Source of the DNA: an uncultured Bacteroidota bacterium | Lineage (GTDB): Bacteria > Bacteroidota > Bacteroidia > 2-12-FULL-35-15 | Direction: 5' to 3' | DNA length: 64,000 nt | NCBI GenBank assembly: GCA_903847205.1 | Contig: CAINDA010000008.1 | Location: 1-64,000, forward strand | Shown: piece after piece, positions 16,924 through 26,488 of the stretch | How positions within the stretch are numbered: the first letter of the stretch is position 1 | How the letters are laid out: each line of letters opens with the position of its first letter | The notes under the pieces: model-generated | The model's input: the letters and a program-made list of their open reading frames with translations, nothing else | The model's database searches: none | Told to the model about the DNA's origin: nothing | Position numbers and translations under genes: made by a program

Positions 16924-19074
16924 TTACGAAAGCTCCAATACTTCAGCCGCTTTTTCCTGATAAAAACTTTTCCCTTCAGCAGCCATTTCTTTCAGTCTGC
17001 GGGTGGGTTTGAAACGTTTGCCGTATTTTTTTGCAAGTGCATTGCATTCATCAACAAATTTTTTCACTCCGATAGTATCAATGAAGGAAATTACTCCGCC
17101 AGTATGAGGCGCAAAGCCCCAGCCCAAGATGGACCCGATATCAGCATCGGCAGGCTTGGTAACAATTTTTTCTTCCAGGCATTTAACAGCTTCCAGGGCT
17201 TGTATATACAGCAGACGTTTTTTTATTTCTGAAACGTCGGGCTGCACTGCTGCAACAGGAAACAGCGAAGCCAATTCCGTCCATAAGAATTTTTTTCCGC
17301 CTTCAGGATATTCATAAAATCCTTTTCCAGCCTTCTTTCCCGGACGGTGCAGTTCTTCAATAAATTTGTTGATCACACCTACTGCGGCATCTTCTTTTTT
17401 CTTTCCTGTATCTTGTTCCGTCTGTTTATTTATTTTATAACAGAGCTCAATACTTACTTCATCTGCAAGTGCCAGCGGGCCGACAGGCATACCGGCCATC
17501 TTGCCTGCATTTTCAATCAGTGCCGGAGAAACGCCTCCTGCAAGGCATTCCATGCCTTCAAATAGATATGTTGAGAAAACTCTTGATGTATAAAAACCTC
17601 TGCCGTCATTTACCACGATAGGGGTTTTCTTAATTCTTTTTACAAAATCAATTGCCGTGGCAATGGCATAGTCAGAAGTTTTTTCGCCTAAAATAATTTC
17701 CACCAGCTGCATTTTATCAACAGGAGAAAAGAAATGGAGACCAATAAAGTTTTTAGGACGTGCTGAAGCTTTTGCTAATCCTGTGATTGGAAGTGTTGAG
17801 GTATTGGATGCAAAAACAGCATCCGATGCAAGCACTGCTTCGGATTCTTTTGTTACTGCTGCTTTCAATTCGCGGTTTTCAAAAACAGCTTCAATCACCA
17901 AGCTGCAATCTGCAATATCAGAGGGGTTTTCAGTAGTATAAATTCTATTTAGCAGCTCATCGTATTTCTCCTGGCTGAGCTGATTTTTTGAAAGTTTTTC
18001 AGATAAAAGTTTTACAGAATATTCTTTTCCTTTTTCAGCGGCTTCTTTTGTAACATCTTTCAATACTACGTTTAAGCCATTCATAGCCGAAACATAAGCG
18101 ATCCCGGCTCCCATCATTCCAGCGCCGAGTATGCCGATTTTTTTCAGGTTAGTCGGCGGAATGCCCGCCGGTCTTGCTTCTCCTTTATTTGCTTCGTTCA
18201 TATTAATGAACAAAGTGCGGATCATATTTTTAGATTCCGGTGATAATACACACTGTGTGAAATAGCGGCACTCAACTGTTAATGCCCTGTCTATAGGCAG
18301 CTGCAGACCTTCATAAATGCAGTTCATAATTGCAATCGGTGCAGGATAATTGCCATAGGTTTTTTTAAGAACCAATCCTGCAGCTGCTGGCAGCACAGAT
18401 AAAATTTTAGGGCTTTGTATGCCCCCGCCGGGGATTTTGAATCCTTCTTCATCCCAAGGCTGTATTGATTTGCCCACAGTTGTTATCCATTCTTTTGCAG
18501 CAGCAATTAATTCCTCCTGCGTAGCTGCTAATTTATTGACTAAGCCTGTTTTCAAAGCCTGTTCCGGGCGAAGTTTTTTTCCTTCAAGTAATAAAGGCAG
18601 TGCTTCCTGAATACCTATCATGCGCGGGAGTTTCTGTGTGCCTCCTGCTCCAGGCAATAGTCCCAGAAGTACTTCCGGTAATCCTATCTGTATTTTAGGA
18701 TCATTTAATGCTATTCTGTAGTGACATGCGAGGCAGATTTCATATCCGCCGCCGAGTGCTGATCCATTAATGGCAGCAACTACGGGCTTTTTGCCGGTTT
18801 CTAATTTGCGCAGCACAGCATGAAGCCTATTGGCAATTGCCATAATCTGTGCCGGCTCTTTTATGCCGATGATCATCTTTAAATCTGCGCCGAGCATAAA
18901 ATCTTTCTTTGAAGAAGTTACGATAATTCCTTTTACAGACGGGTCAGAAACAGCGTCGCTGACATTCAATTCGAAATTGGAAAGCATCTCAGCATCAATC
19001 ACATTAACTGATGAATTTTTATTGTCGAAGCTTATAATGGCTATGCCGTCCGTGCCTTTTGTATATTGTATCAT
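16924..19074 (-). CDS. fadJ: Bifunctional enoyl-CoA hydratase / 3-hydroxyacyl-CoA dehydrogenase
   Basis: The start is the ATG complementary to 19072-19074 (MIQYTKGTDGIAIISFD); the longer frame adds 39 residues without homology that run into the 3' end of the thiolase gene. The product has 716 residues. The N-terminal crotonase domain has GSALGGGYEICLAC and LPEVLLGLLPGAGGTQKLPR (oxyanion hole and catalytic Glu region). The central NAD-binding domain starts at about residue 310 with GILGAGMMGAGIAY, followed by GLHFFSPVDKMQLVEI with the catalytic His and VVNDGRGFYTSRV. It catalyses steps two and three of beta-oxidation in the cytoplasm. The thiolase gene lies 58 bp upstream on the same strand. 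FadJ versus FadB assignment is by overall resemblance only. Confidence 0.93.
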   Translation of the reverse strand: MIQYTKGTDGIAIISFDNKNSSVNVIDAEMLSNFELNVSDAVSDPSVKGIIVTSSKKDFMLGADLKMIIGIKEPAQIMAIANRLHAVLRKLETGKKPVVAAINGSALGGGYEICLACHYRIALNDPKIQIGLPEVLLGLLPGAGGTQKLPRMIGIQEALPLLLEGKKLRPEQALKTGLVNKLAATQEELIAAAKEWITTVGKSIQPWDEEGFKIPGGGIQSPKILSVLPAAAGLVLKKTYGNYPAPIAIMNCIYEGLQLPIDRALTVECRYFTQCVLSPESKNMIRTLFINMNEANKGEARPAGIPPTNLKKIGILGAGMMGAGIAYVSAMNGLNVVLKDVTKEAAEKGKEYSVKLLSEKLSKNQLSQEKYDELLNRIYTTENPSDIADCSLVIEAVFENRELKAAVTKESEAVLASDAVFASNTSTLPITGLAKASARPKNFIGLHFFSPVDKMQLVEIILGEKTSDYAIATAIDFVKRIKKTPIVVNDGRGFYTSRVFSTYLFEGMECLAGGVSPALIENAGKMAGMPVGPLALADEVSIELCYKINKQTEQDTGKKKEDAAVGVINKFIEELHRPGKKAGKGFYEYPEGGKKFLWTELASLFPVAAVQPDVSEIKKRLLYIQALEAVKCLEEKIVTKPADADIGSILGWGFAPHTGGVISFIDTIGVKKFVDECNALAKKYGKRFKPTRRLKEMAAEGKSFYQEKAAEVLELS

Positions 19075-19132
19075 GTTAATTTGAAAATTTGTTAATTCGT
19101 TAATTTGAAAATCAAGTACTAATATTTTAAAA

Positions 19133-20341
19133 TTATACTCTCTCAATAATTGTTGCAATGCCCATACCGCCTCCCACACAAAGGGTAACAAGGCCTGTCT
19201 GTTTATTTGTTCTTTCTAATTCATCAAGAACAGTTCCTATAAGCATCGCTCCGGTTGCACCCAGCGGATGTCCCATTGCAATGGCTCCTCCATTCACATT
19301 CAGTTTATCGGGCGTGATGTTGAGCTCTTCCATAAAACGCATCGGTACAACGGCAAATGCTTCATTGACTTCAAACAAATCGATATCTGAAACATTCATC
19401 TTTGCTTTTTTTAATGCCTTTAAAGAAGCTGGTCCTGGCGCAGTAAGCATTATAGTGGGTTCTGCGCCGAGTACAGCAAATGAACGTATCCGTGCACGGG
19501 GCTTCAGGTGCAGCTTTGCGCCGATTTTTTTACTTCCGATGAGAACAAGCGATGCGCCGTCAACAATGCCGGAGGAGTTGCCTGCATGATGCGGATGAAG
19601 CATTGTTTCTACTTCTGGATACTGCTGAATGGCCACAGCATCAAAGCCTCCCATGGTTCCCATCATTTCAAATGCGGGTTTGAGTCCGGCAAGTTTTTGA
19701 ACACTTGTATCTGCGCGCATCATTTCATCTCTGTCGAGAATGGTGATGCCGTTTATATCTTTAACTGCAATAATTGATTTATTAAATCGCCCTTCCTCCC
19801 AGGCTTTTGAAGCGCGCATGTGAGATTCAGCGGCAAATGCATCAAGGCGGTTCCGGTCAAAACCATACTTAGTTGCAATCAAATCAGCAGATATTCCTTG
19901 AGGAACAATGTGATGTTTGAGAACCATTCCTGGATCTGAAAACAAGGCAAACCCGTCAGAACCCATCTGTACACGCGACATAGATTCAACACCGCCTGCA
20001 ACAATCAAATCGGTAAATCCTGACATGATATAAGCAGCAGCTTGGTTAACGGCTTCTAATCCTGAACCGCAGTATCTGTTTAAAGAAACACCTGCTGTAT
20101 TGTTGCTGAACCCTGCCGCAATAGCTGCTGTTTTTGCAATATCAGAGCCTTGTTCAGCTACCTGAGTAACACAGCCGATAATTGCATCTTCAACATAAGA
20201 TGTATCCAGATTATTCCGTTCGCGGACCGCCTTAAACACAGTTGTAAGGAGGCGCAGTGCCGGCACTTCGTGTAAAGAGCCGTCTTTCTTGCCCTTCCCG
20301 CGGGGCGTGCGTACTGCATCATAAATAAAAGCTTCTGCCAT
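19133..20341 (-). CDS. fadA: Acetyl-CoA C-acyltransferase (3-ketoacyl-CoA thiolase)
   Basis: A 402-residue thiolase. The nucleophilic Cys lies in NRYCGSGLEAVNQAA at about residue 90. The active-site His is in GGAIAMGHPLGATGAM and the second Cys in TLCVGGGMGIATIIE at the C-terminus. Length is normal. It cleaves 3-ketoacyl-CoA to acetyl-CoA and a shortened acyl-CoA, completing the cycle carried out by the multifunctional protein encoded just downstream. The two genes form the usual Bacteroidota beta-oxidation pair. Confidence 0.95.
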   Translation of the reverse strand: MAEAFIYDAVRTPRGKGKKDGSLHEVPALRLLTTVFKAVRERNNLDTSYVEDAIIGCVTQVAEQGSDIAKTAAIAAGFSNNTAGVSLNRYCGSGLEAVNQAAAYIMSGFTDLIVAGGVESMSRVQMGSDGFALFSDPGMVLKHHIVPQGISADLIATKYGFDRNRLDAFAAESHMRASKAWEEGRFNKSIIAVKDINGITILDRDEMMRADTSVQKLAGLKPAFEMMGTMGGFDAVAIQQYPEVETMLHPHHAGNSSGIVDGASLVLIGSKKIGAKLHLKPRARIRSFAVLGAEPTIMLTAPGPASLKALKKAKMNVSDIDLFEVNEAFAVVPMRFMEELNITPDKLNVNGGAIAMGHPLGATGAMLIGTVLDELERTNKQTGLVTLCVGGGMGIATIIERV

Positions 20342-20456
20342 GATTGAAAAGATTTAAAATTTTAATTTTAAAATTTATAGTTTAAAGTTTCGTTTGCTGT
20401 CTGTATGTATTGCTGTGTCTCATAAAATTAAATTCAAAAAAATAATTTAAATTTAA

Positions 20457-21779
20457 TTATTGAATTATAATTTTTTTATCTGCGATTAGGCCTTTTTCAG
20501 AAACAATTTTAATAAAATAAACACCTGCCGGCAGTTCTCCTTTTTCAAGTACCATGCTGGTTCCGGAAAAGCTCATGCTTTTTACTTCTTTACCCAAGGC
20601 ATCTATAATTTTTAGGGATGCATTTTTTATTTCTTTATCAAATGCAATAAATGTTTGATTGGAAAAAGGGTTAGGGTATATAGTAATTTTACCGCTAATT
20701 GAGCTTTCTTCTATACCTGCCGGCGGATTCCATTTAGCAACGTTGTTTGCTGCATTACCGCCCGCCATTGTGAATTGCCCTCCTGCATAAAGTCCCGAAG
20801 CTGAAGAGGTAAGTGCTCCGACAAGTGCATCTGTTCCTGTACCCATTGCAGACCATGAAGTTCCGTTCCAGCCGGCAATATTACTTGCAGCTGTACCGCC
20901 TGCGGATGCAAAGTAGCCGCCTGCATAAAGGCTGCCATTATAAACTGCAAGAGCACTGATAGAAGTATAAGTGCCGGCTCCCATGCCTGTTCCCACGGGC
21001 ATCCAGTTTGTTCCATTCCATTTTGCAATATAATTTGCAGTGCTTCCGCCGGCAGTTACAAATGCACCGCCGGCATAAAGTTCGTTATTGTAAACTGCCA
21101 GCGCACTTATTAGAGAATTGGTTCCAGTGCCAACAGCAGTCCATGCTGTTCCATTCCATTTAGCAGCATGATTTGCGGTAATTCCGCCGGCAGTTGTGAA
21201 ATTGCCAGCGGCATATAACTCTCCGTTATAAACCGTTAAAGCTGATACATCGCCATTAGTTCCAGCGCCTACAGCTGACCAAGCTGTTCCGTTCCATTTG
21301 GCAATGTGAGCAGCTGCAGTGCCGTCGGCGGAAGTAAAACTGCCTCCGGCATAAAGTTCGTTATTATAAGCGGCTAATCTATAAACGGTAAAGGATACGC
21401 CTCCCATGCCAGTGCCTGTGCCTACAGCCAACCATGCTGTTCCATTCCACTTTGCAATATTACCTGCGGCTGTTCCGCCGGCTGTTGTAAAATTGCCGCC
21501 GGCATACAGAGATCCATTATAAATGGCTAATGAATATGCAGGATTGCTTAAGCCTGTTCCCATTGCAGACCAAGCTGTTCCGTTCCATTTTGCGATGTAG
21601 CTTGCAGAAACGAAACCGGCTGTAGTTAAATATCCTCCGGCATAAAGAAGGTTATTGGTTGTATCTTTTTGTAAACAATAAACACTGCTGTTCATCCCAT
21701 TACCAAGCGGCGACCATACTTGCGAAACCGCGCAAAAACTATAAATAGTAAAAAATACCAGTAAGTAATTTTTTTTCAT
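20457..21779 (-). CDS. T9SS-secreted repeat (propeller-like) protein
   Basis: A 440-residue protein with a signal peptide ending near AVSQ. It has about eight repeats of roughly 40-45 residues with the pattern N-I-A-K-W-N-G-T-A-W-S-A-V-G-T-G, then A-L-x-V-Y-N-x-E-L-Y-A-G-G-x-F-T-x-A-G-G, a beta-propeller signature related to Kelch/delta-60 repeats. The C-terminus (about 360-440) is a T9SS type A sorting domain (IYPNPFSNQTFIAFD, then LPAGVYFIKIVSEKG). It is an exported surface protein; no catalytic residues are apparent. The function is unknown and there is no clear link to the neighbouring metabolic genes. Confidence 0.8.
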   Translation of the reverse strand: MKKNYLLVFFTIYSFCAVSQVWSPLGNGMNSSVYCLQKDTTNNLLYAGGYLTTAGFVSASYIAKWNGTAWSAMGTGLSNPAYSLAIYNGSLYAGGNFTTAGGTAAGNIAKWNGTAWLAVGTGTGMGGVSFTVYRLAAYNNELYAGGSFTSADGTAAAHIAKWNGTAWSAVGAGTNGDVSALTVYNGELYAAGNFTTAGGITANHAAKWNGTAWTAVGTGTNSLISALAVYNNELYAGGAFVTAGGSTANYIAKWNGTNWMPVGTGMGAGTYTSISALAVYNGSLYAGGYFASAGGTAASNIAGWNGTSWSAMGTGTDALVGALTSSASGLYAGGQFTMAGGNAANNVAKWNPPAGIEESSISGKITIYPNPFSNQTFIAFDKEIKNASLKIIDALGKEVKSMSFSGTSMVLEKGELPAGVYFIKIVSEKGLIADKKIIIQ

Positions 21780-21880
21780 CTGTGGAAAATATTTTTTTTT
21801 AAGGTTAGAATTTTGGTTGTTTTTTAATTTTATTTTTTATAAAATTAAAACAGTTTTTTTAATATGCAAGAGAATTATTG

Positions 21881-22855
21881 TCAATCATTATATATGCCGA
21901 TATACACCTCGCCTCCGGATTTTCTGCTTGCGCGGTACATCCCTTCAGAGTTAAAAGGCATTTCAATATTTCCTTCAGCATCAATCGCAATTAGTCCGCC
22001 TTCCCCGCCGAGTTTCACAAGCTTTTGATGAACTACCTCATCGCAGGCCTTATTCAAGGACAAACCTTTGTATTCCATCAGACAGGAAATATCATAGGCT
22101 GCAACAGCGCGGATAAAAAATTCGCCGTGCCCGGTGCATGAAACTGCACATGTATTATTATTAGCATACGTGCCTGCGCCTATTACAGGGCTGTCTCCGA
22201 CTCTTCCGAATTTTTTGTTAGTCATGCCGCCGGTAGAAGTGGCAGCAGCAATGTTTCCGTGAATGTCCAGTGCTACAGCGCCTACAGTGCCTTTCTTTGA
22301 GGTCGGCGTTTTATTTTCAGCATCGCCTAAAGCCGTATTCGTACTTCTTAAAATACTGTGATCTAAAACCATGTGATCGCTTTCTTTGGCCTGTAATAAT
22401 TGATCATAGCGCTCTTGTACAAAAAAATATTCATCCGGTGCAAATTCCAATTTCATTTTTTTAGCAAATTCAATTGCCCCTGAGCCGGATAAAAACACGT
22501 GTTCCGATTTTTCCATTACCGCTCTTGCCAGAGAAATAGGATTTTTAATATTGTTAATTCCTGTAACAGCCCCTGCCATCAGGTTTTGTCCATTCATTAT
22601 CGAAGAATCCATTTCATTTTTTCCTTCGTTTGTAAATACAGCCCCTCTGCCGGCATTGAAGAGTGGGTTATCTTCCAGTTTTTTTACTGCTGCTTCCACA
22701 GCATCAAGTGCAGTCCCTCCGGATGATAGGATAGCGTCTCCAGCAAGAATAGCCTCTTCCAAGCCTTTTTTATAATTCATTTCATTTTCGGGACTCATTG
22801 TTGAACGCAATATAGTTCCCGCTCCGCCATGTATTGCAATTGCAAATTGTTTCAT
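21881..22855 (-). CDS. iaaA: Isoaspartyl peptidase / L-asparaginase (Ntn-hydrolase, T2 family)
   Basis: A 324-residue protein matching the usual length of plant-type asparaginases. It has the N-terminal AIHGGAGTI and the autoprocessing and catalytic Thr in SKKGTVGAVALD at about residue 185; cleavage before this Thr yields alpha and beta subunits. Substrate-binding GGMTNKKFGRVGDSPVIGAGTYA and CTGHGEFFIR follow. It hydrolyses isoaspartyl dipeptides and asparagine. No signal peptide is present, so it is cytoplasmic. It lies 67 bp downstream of the aldehyde dehydrogenase gene on the same strand. Confidence 0.92.
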   Translation of the reverse strand: MKQFAIAIHGGAGTILRSTMSPENEMNYKKGLEEAILAGDAILSSGGTALDAVEAAVKKLEDNPLFNAGRGAVFTNEGKNEMDSSIMNGQNLMAGAVTGINNIKNPISLARAVMEKSEHVFLSGSGAIEFAKKMKLEFAPDEYFFVQERYDQLLQAKESDHMVLDHSILRSTNTALGDAENKTPTSKKGTVGAVALDIHGNIAAATSTGGMTNKKFGRVGDSPVIGAGTYANNNTCAVSCTGHGEFFIRAVAAYDISCLMEYKGLSLNKACDEVVHQKLVKLGGEGGLIAIDAEGNIEMPFNSEGMYRASRKSGGEVYIGIYND

Positions 22856-22922
22856 AATTATTTTTTATTAATTCAGCCTCCGTTGAAATCTCCCATTCAA
22901 GGAAACCGCAAAGGCCTTGGGA

Positions 22923-24347
22923 TTACATTAATTTTCTGAGCAATTTTAAAATTAGTCCTTTGCTCTTATAAGGGGGATAAATTATTTTACTTACATCGAT
23001 AAACCTCGACTGATACATCACCGACCGTTCGTGAGAAAAAGCTTTAAACCCATGGATGCCATGAGAACCGCCAATTCCGCTGGCGTTTATTCCGCCAAAA
23101 GATAAATGAGGATTTGATATATGAATCATTACATCATTTATGCAGGCACCTCCGGAGGATGTTTGTTTTAAAATATTTTCAATGTTGCGTTTATTATTAC
23201 CGAATACATATAATGCGAGGGGTTTATTATTTGCATTTATGTGCTCAATAACCTGACTGATATTTTTATATGTTAGTACCGGAAGTACTGGGCCGAAAAT
23301 TTCTTCCTGCATGATCAGCGAATCAAGAGATACATTTGTAAGTACTGTTGGATGTATGGTTCTGTCGGATTCTTCGAATGTTCCTCCGATTTCAATTTTT
23401 GCACCTTTTTTTACTGCATGGTCGAATAAATTTTTAATGCGTTTGAAATGATTTTCTGAAATGATTTTTCCGAAGTCCTCTTTATTAATCTCGCCGTTTT
23501 GAAAATATTTTTTCTTAATATTTTCTTTCATCAGCTCAATAAATTGTTCGTGCTGATCTTCGTGCACAAAAACGTAATCGGGTGCAATGCAGGTCTGACC
23601 GGCATTTGCAAATGTTCCCCAGGTTATTTTATCTGCAGCTTTTTTTAAATCGGCCTGTTCATCAATAATTGCAGGAGATTTACCGCCTAATTCTAAAGTA
23701 ACAGATGATAGGTTTTTGGATGCGGCTTCCATTACAACTTTGCCGATTTGAGTGCTGCCTGTAAAAAAAATATGATCGAACGGCAGGCGCAGTAATTCGG
23801 CGGCAACAGCGGCATCGCCCTCTACAATTGCGATTTCATTTTCATTAAAAATTTCTTTTATCAGTTTTGTTATCACAGTGCTTACCGCAGGAGCCAATTC
23901 AGATGGTTTAAGAATACTGCAGTTCCCGGCAGCGATTGCAGAAATCAGCGGCGCCATCAATAATTGAAAAGGATAATTCCAGGGAGCAATAATTAAGCAG
24001 ACACCTTTAGGTTCGTAAATGATGCTGCATTTTGTCATAATGTTCAGCAGGTTGGAAGGCACAGTCTGCGGGTAATTCCAGTCGGATAAGTTTTTTATCG
24101 CAAAATCAATTTCGGCATAAATAAAAAGCACTTCAAAAACGGCCGATTCAAAAACAGATTTTCTTAAATCTTTTTTCAGAGCATCAAAAATTTCATTTTC
24201 AGAGCTCTTAATTGCAGCTTTTAATTTTTTTAATCTTTTCTTACGATCCTCAGTTGCAGCCATTTTAACAGCAAGCTGATTTTTTTTCTGCAATTCAAAA
24301 ATCCGTTTGATATTGCTCTTCATTTCTTCGGTTAATGAGTTTTCCAT
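22923..24347 (-). CDS. Aldehyde dehydrogenase, class 3 (fatty-aldehyde) type
   Basis: A 474-residue protein. Motifs are IIAPWNYPFQLLMAPLISAIAAGN, FTGSTQIGKVV (NAD site), LELGGKSPA with the general-base Glu, and NAGQTCIAPDYV with the catalytic Cys at about residue 243, then EEIFGPVLPVL. The short N-terminus and the basic, hydrophobic C-terminal tail (YPPYKSKGLILKLLRKLM) match ALDH3, which oxidises medium and long-chain aldehydes to acids at membranes. The lysoplasmalogenase-like and alkylglycerol monooxygenase-like genes upstream on the same strand would both produce fatty aldehydes, so this enzyme probably clears them. Confidence 0.9.
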   Translation of the reverse strand: MENSLTEEMKSNIKRIFELQKKNQLAVKMAATEDRKKRLKKLKAAIKSSENEIFDALKKDLRKSVFESAVFEVLFIYAEIDFAIKNLSDWNYPQTVPSNLLNIMTKCSIIYEPKGVCLIIAPWNYPFQLLMAPLISAIAAGNCSILKPSELAPAVSTVITKLIKEIFNENEIAIVEGDAAVAAELLRLPFDHIFFTGSTQIGKVVMEAASKNLSSVTLELGGKSPAIIDEQADLKKAADKITWGTFANAGQTCIAPDYVFVHEDQHEQFIELMKENIKKKYFQNGEINKEDFGKIISENHFKRIKNLFDHAVKKGAKIEIGGTFEESDRTIHPTVLTNVSLDSLIMQEEIFGPVLPVLTYKNISQVIEHINANNKPLALYVFGNNKRNIENILKQTSSGGACINDVMIHISNPHLSFGGINASGIGGSHGIHGFKAFSHERSVMYQSRFIDVSKIIYPPYKSKGLILKLLRKLM

Positions 24348-24483
24348 TTGTTGAAACCGCTCTTTTCATCTCTCTCCAAAATGAGAGGCAATAGGTGAGT
24401 CAGGCGTATTTTATTAATAGTTGTTTTTTATTTTATTTAAAATTCAGCATCCTCTTTTCTGGCTGTGCATATTAGGATTTGTT

Positions 24484-25164
24484 TTATTCCTTTCCGCTTA
24501 AAACTCCTTTTGTAATAAAAAATTGAGCTGCTCCGTAAGAAGCCATAATCCATAATCCTGCAAAAGGAATAGGAAGTAAAAATTTATTAAGTGCAAGCAG
24601 GCTGTCGGAAACTAAGAAACACAATGCGCCTGTCATAATCAGTTTAAAACTGCTGTCGTTTACTTTTCCGTAACGATTCAAAGCAAAAATATTCATACAT
24701 ACCAAGGCCGTTGTATAAACCAATACAGGGACTTTTAAATCGCCGAGATTTTTACTAAGAAGCAAAAAAAACACAAGACCGTAACTAATCATCAATAAGA
24801 AAATAAGGTTTTTGCTGCCTAGTTTTTTTTCAGCTGCAGCATCCGATGAACGGAGGTAATAAAAAATATATGAAACATGTGCAAGTAAAAACGAAACTAG
24901 TCCGCCCATAAAAAACAAAGCATTTTGTTCTTGAAAAATAAGCAATACGTCTCCCATAAGAGATAAGAGTAATCCCGTTACAGCAAAGGCTACAGCCTTT
25001 TTTTTATTCCCTTCCAGGATAAATAAATAAACTAATAAACTTATTACGATGAGCGGTTTGAAAATAATATTTAAGATTGGGCTTGCTGCAGTACTTGCAT
25101 ATAAATCAACTGCAAGTATGAAAAAGAAGATGATTGTAAAATTGTTTTGCAGAATTTTTTTCAT
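24484..25164 (-). CDS. YhhN family membrane protein (lysoplasmalogenase family)
   Basis: A 226-residue protein with about eight hydrophobic segments. It resembles the YhhN/TMEM86 family in length and in motifs such as RxSSD-type SVLVY, FLLGLLAHVSYIFYY and the near-C-terminal VSDSLLALNKF with conserved Asp and Asn. Characterised animal members (TMEM86B) hydrolyse lysoplasmalogen to a fatty aldehyde and a glycerophospho-base. The start is only 6 bp downstream of the alkylglycerol monooxygenase-like gene, so the two are almost certainly co-transcribed. The activity in bacteria is inferred from the family. Confidence 0.8.
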   Translation of the reverse strand: MKKILQNNFTIIFFFILAVDLYASTAASPILNIIFKPLIVISLLVYLFILEGNKKKAVAFAVTGLLLSLMGDVLLIFQEQNALFFMGGLVSFLLAHVSYIFYYLRSSDAAAEKKLGSKNLIFLLMISYGLVFFLLLSKNLGDLKVPVLVYTTALVCMNIFALNRYGKVNDSSFKLIMTGALCFLVSDSLLALNKFLLPIPFAGLWIMASYGAAQFFITKGVLSGKE

Positions 25165-25170
25165 ACAGAT

Positions 25171-26388
25171 TTAAGCTGATTGTTTTATTTTTAATAGCCA
25201 GACTCCAGATAATAATGCCCAAGAACCAATGACAATTAAAAGGCTGGTGGTCTGCATATGAAAGTATAAAGTTAAAATCAAGAGCGTAACTACTATCCTT
25301 ACTATTTCTGTAGTAGCTGCATGTTTTTTTGATTCAAATAAACTGCTGTAGTTTATGATGCTGAAAACAACCAAAGACATCGCAATCAGCTTTTCTTCAA
25401 AACTTAATTTACCATCTCCTTCTTTTATTCCGGCCTTTAATAAAAAAACAGTAGCGCCAGCGAGAGTTACCACATATTGAAACAAGACATAATAGTTAAT
25501 ATTATTAGGCACTTTGGTATCAAATTTTTTATAAGTATCTGAATAAACCGGATAGTCCGAGTCACTAATATAAGCGGGTTTCCAGCCAGGGGGCATAAAA
25601 ATATATTTCAATTTATCTTTTAAGCCGAGCATCTGCTTCAGCCCGTAATACATCTGTTTCCAATGATGAAGATTTGCAGACAGCGGATCCCAGGTATTGA
25701 TTGGGTGAGTAATACCATAGATAGGCTCTTCTTCTTCTTTTTGAAAAGTGCCGAACATTTTGTCCCAGATAATTAAAGTCCCAGCATGATTTTTATCAAT
25801 ATATTTTGGATTCACCCCATGGTGAACCCTGTGATGTGAGGGTGTATTGAGGACATATTCCAAAACACCCATCTTATTAATATTTTTTGTGTGAATCCAA
25901 AACTGGTATAATGTAACAAAAGAAGATACCGTTAAAAACTGAATTGGATCAAAGCCGATAAGAGCAAGAGGCAGATAAAAGCCGAATGAAAAAAACTTTT
26001 GAAACCAGCCCTGGCGGAGAGCTACAGAGAGATTGTATTCTTCACTCTGATGATGAACAACATGCCCGCCCCAAAATAAATTGATAACGTGGCTGTAACG
26101 GTGGAACCAATAATAAAAAAAATCAACGCTGATAAAAAGAATAATTCCAGTGATCCAATTCGCAGGAATTTTAAAAAAAGCATAATGCTCAAACAGCAGT
26201 GTATAAATGGTTACAACAAAAAGTTTAAAAAATACTCCTGTAACCTGTTCGCCGATACCGCAGCTTATATTGGTAATGGCATCATTAAAGCGGTAGTTGC
26301 TTTTTTTACGAAGTTTATCAACCAATAATTCAAATCCAATGAGGATAAAAAATATCGGAATTGATAAAATGATCGGATTAAAATTCAT
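25171..26388 (-). CDS. Alkylglycerol monooxygenase-like membrane enzyme (sterol desaturase/fatty acid hydroxylase superfamily)
   Basis: A 405-residue protein with several membrane segments at both ends. The di-iron histidine motifs are complete: WFHRYSH, GHVVHHQSEEYNLS and TPSHHRVHHG (residues about 95-190). Beyond the shared fold, the stretches YQFWIHTKNINKMG, IDKNHAGTLIIWDKMFGTF, YGITHPINTWDP and MPPGWKP closely follow animal alkylglycerol monooxygenase (AGMO/TMEM195) as I remember it. AGMO cleaves the ether bond of alkylglycerols to glycerol and a fatty aldehyde using tetrahydrobiopterin. The two downstream genes (YhhN family and ALDH3-type) fit an ether-lipid breakdown pathway. A generic fatty acid or sterol hydroxylase is the alternative. 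Confidence 0.85.
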   Translation of the reverse strand: MNFNPIILSIPIFFILIGFELLVDKLRKKSNYRFNDAITNISCGIGEQVTGVFFKLFVVTIYTLLFEHYAFFKIPANWITGIILFISVDFFYYWFHRYSHVINLFWGGHVVHHQSEEYNLSVALRQGWFQKFFSFGFYLPLALIGFDPIQFLTVSSFVTLYQFWIHTKNINKMGVLEYVLNTPSHHRVHHGVNPKYIDKNHAGTLIIWDKMFGTFQKEEEEPIYGITHPINTWDPLSANLHHWKQMYYGLKQMLGLKDKLKYIFMPPGWKPAYISDSDYPVYSDTYKKFDTKVPNNINYYVLFQYVVTLAGATVFLLKAGIKEGDGKLSFEEKLIAMSLVVFSIINYSSLFESKKHAATTEIVRIVVTLLILTLYFHMQTTSLLIVIGSWALLSGVWLLKIKQSA

Positions 26389-26488
26389 TCAAAAGTCTTT
26401 TAGCAATTTATTATTTAAGTGAATTAAGAAAGTCCAATGCTTTTACTGATTTTATTTTGTCATCATTTCAGGCACTGCATTAGGATGT

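Noticed and set aside
19075-19191. Longer N-terminus for the beta-oxidation protein
   Set aside because: It would run into the thiolase coding sequence and adds no conserved residues.
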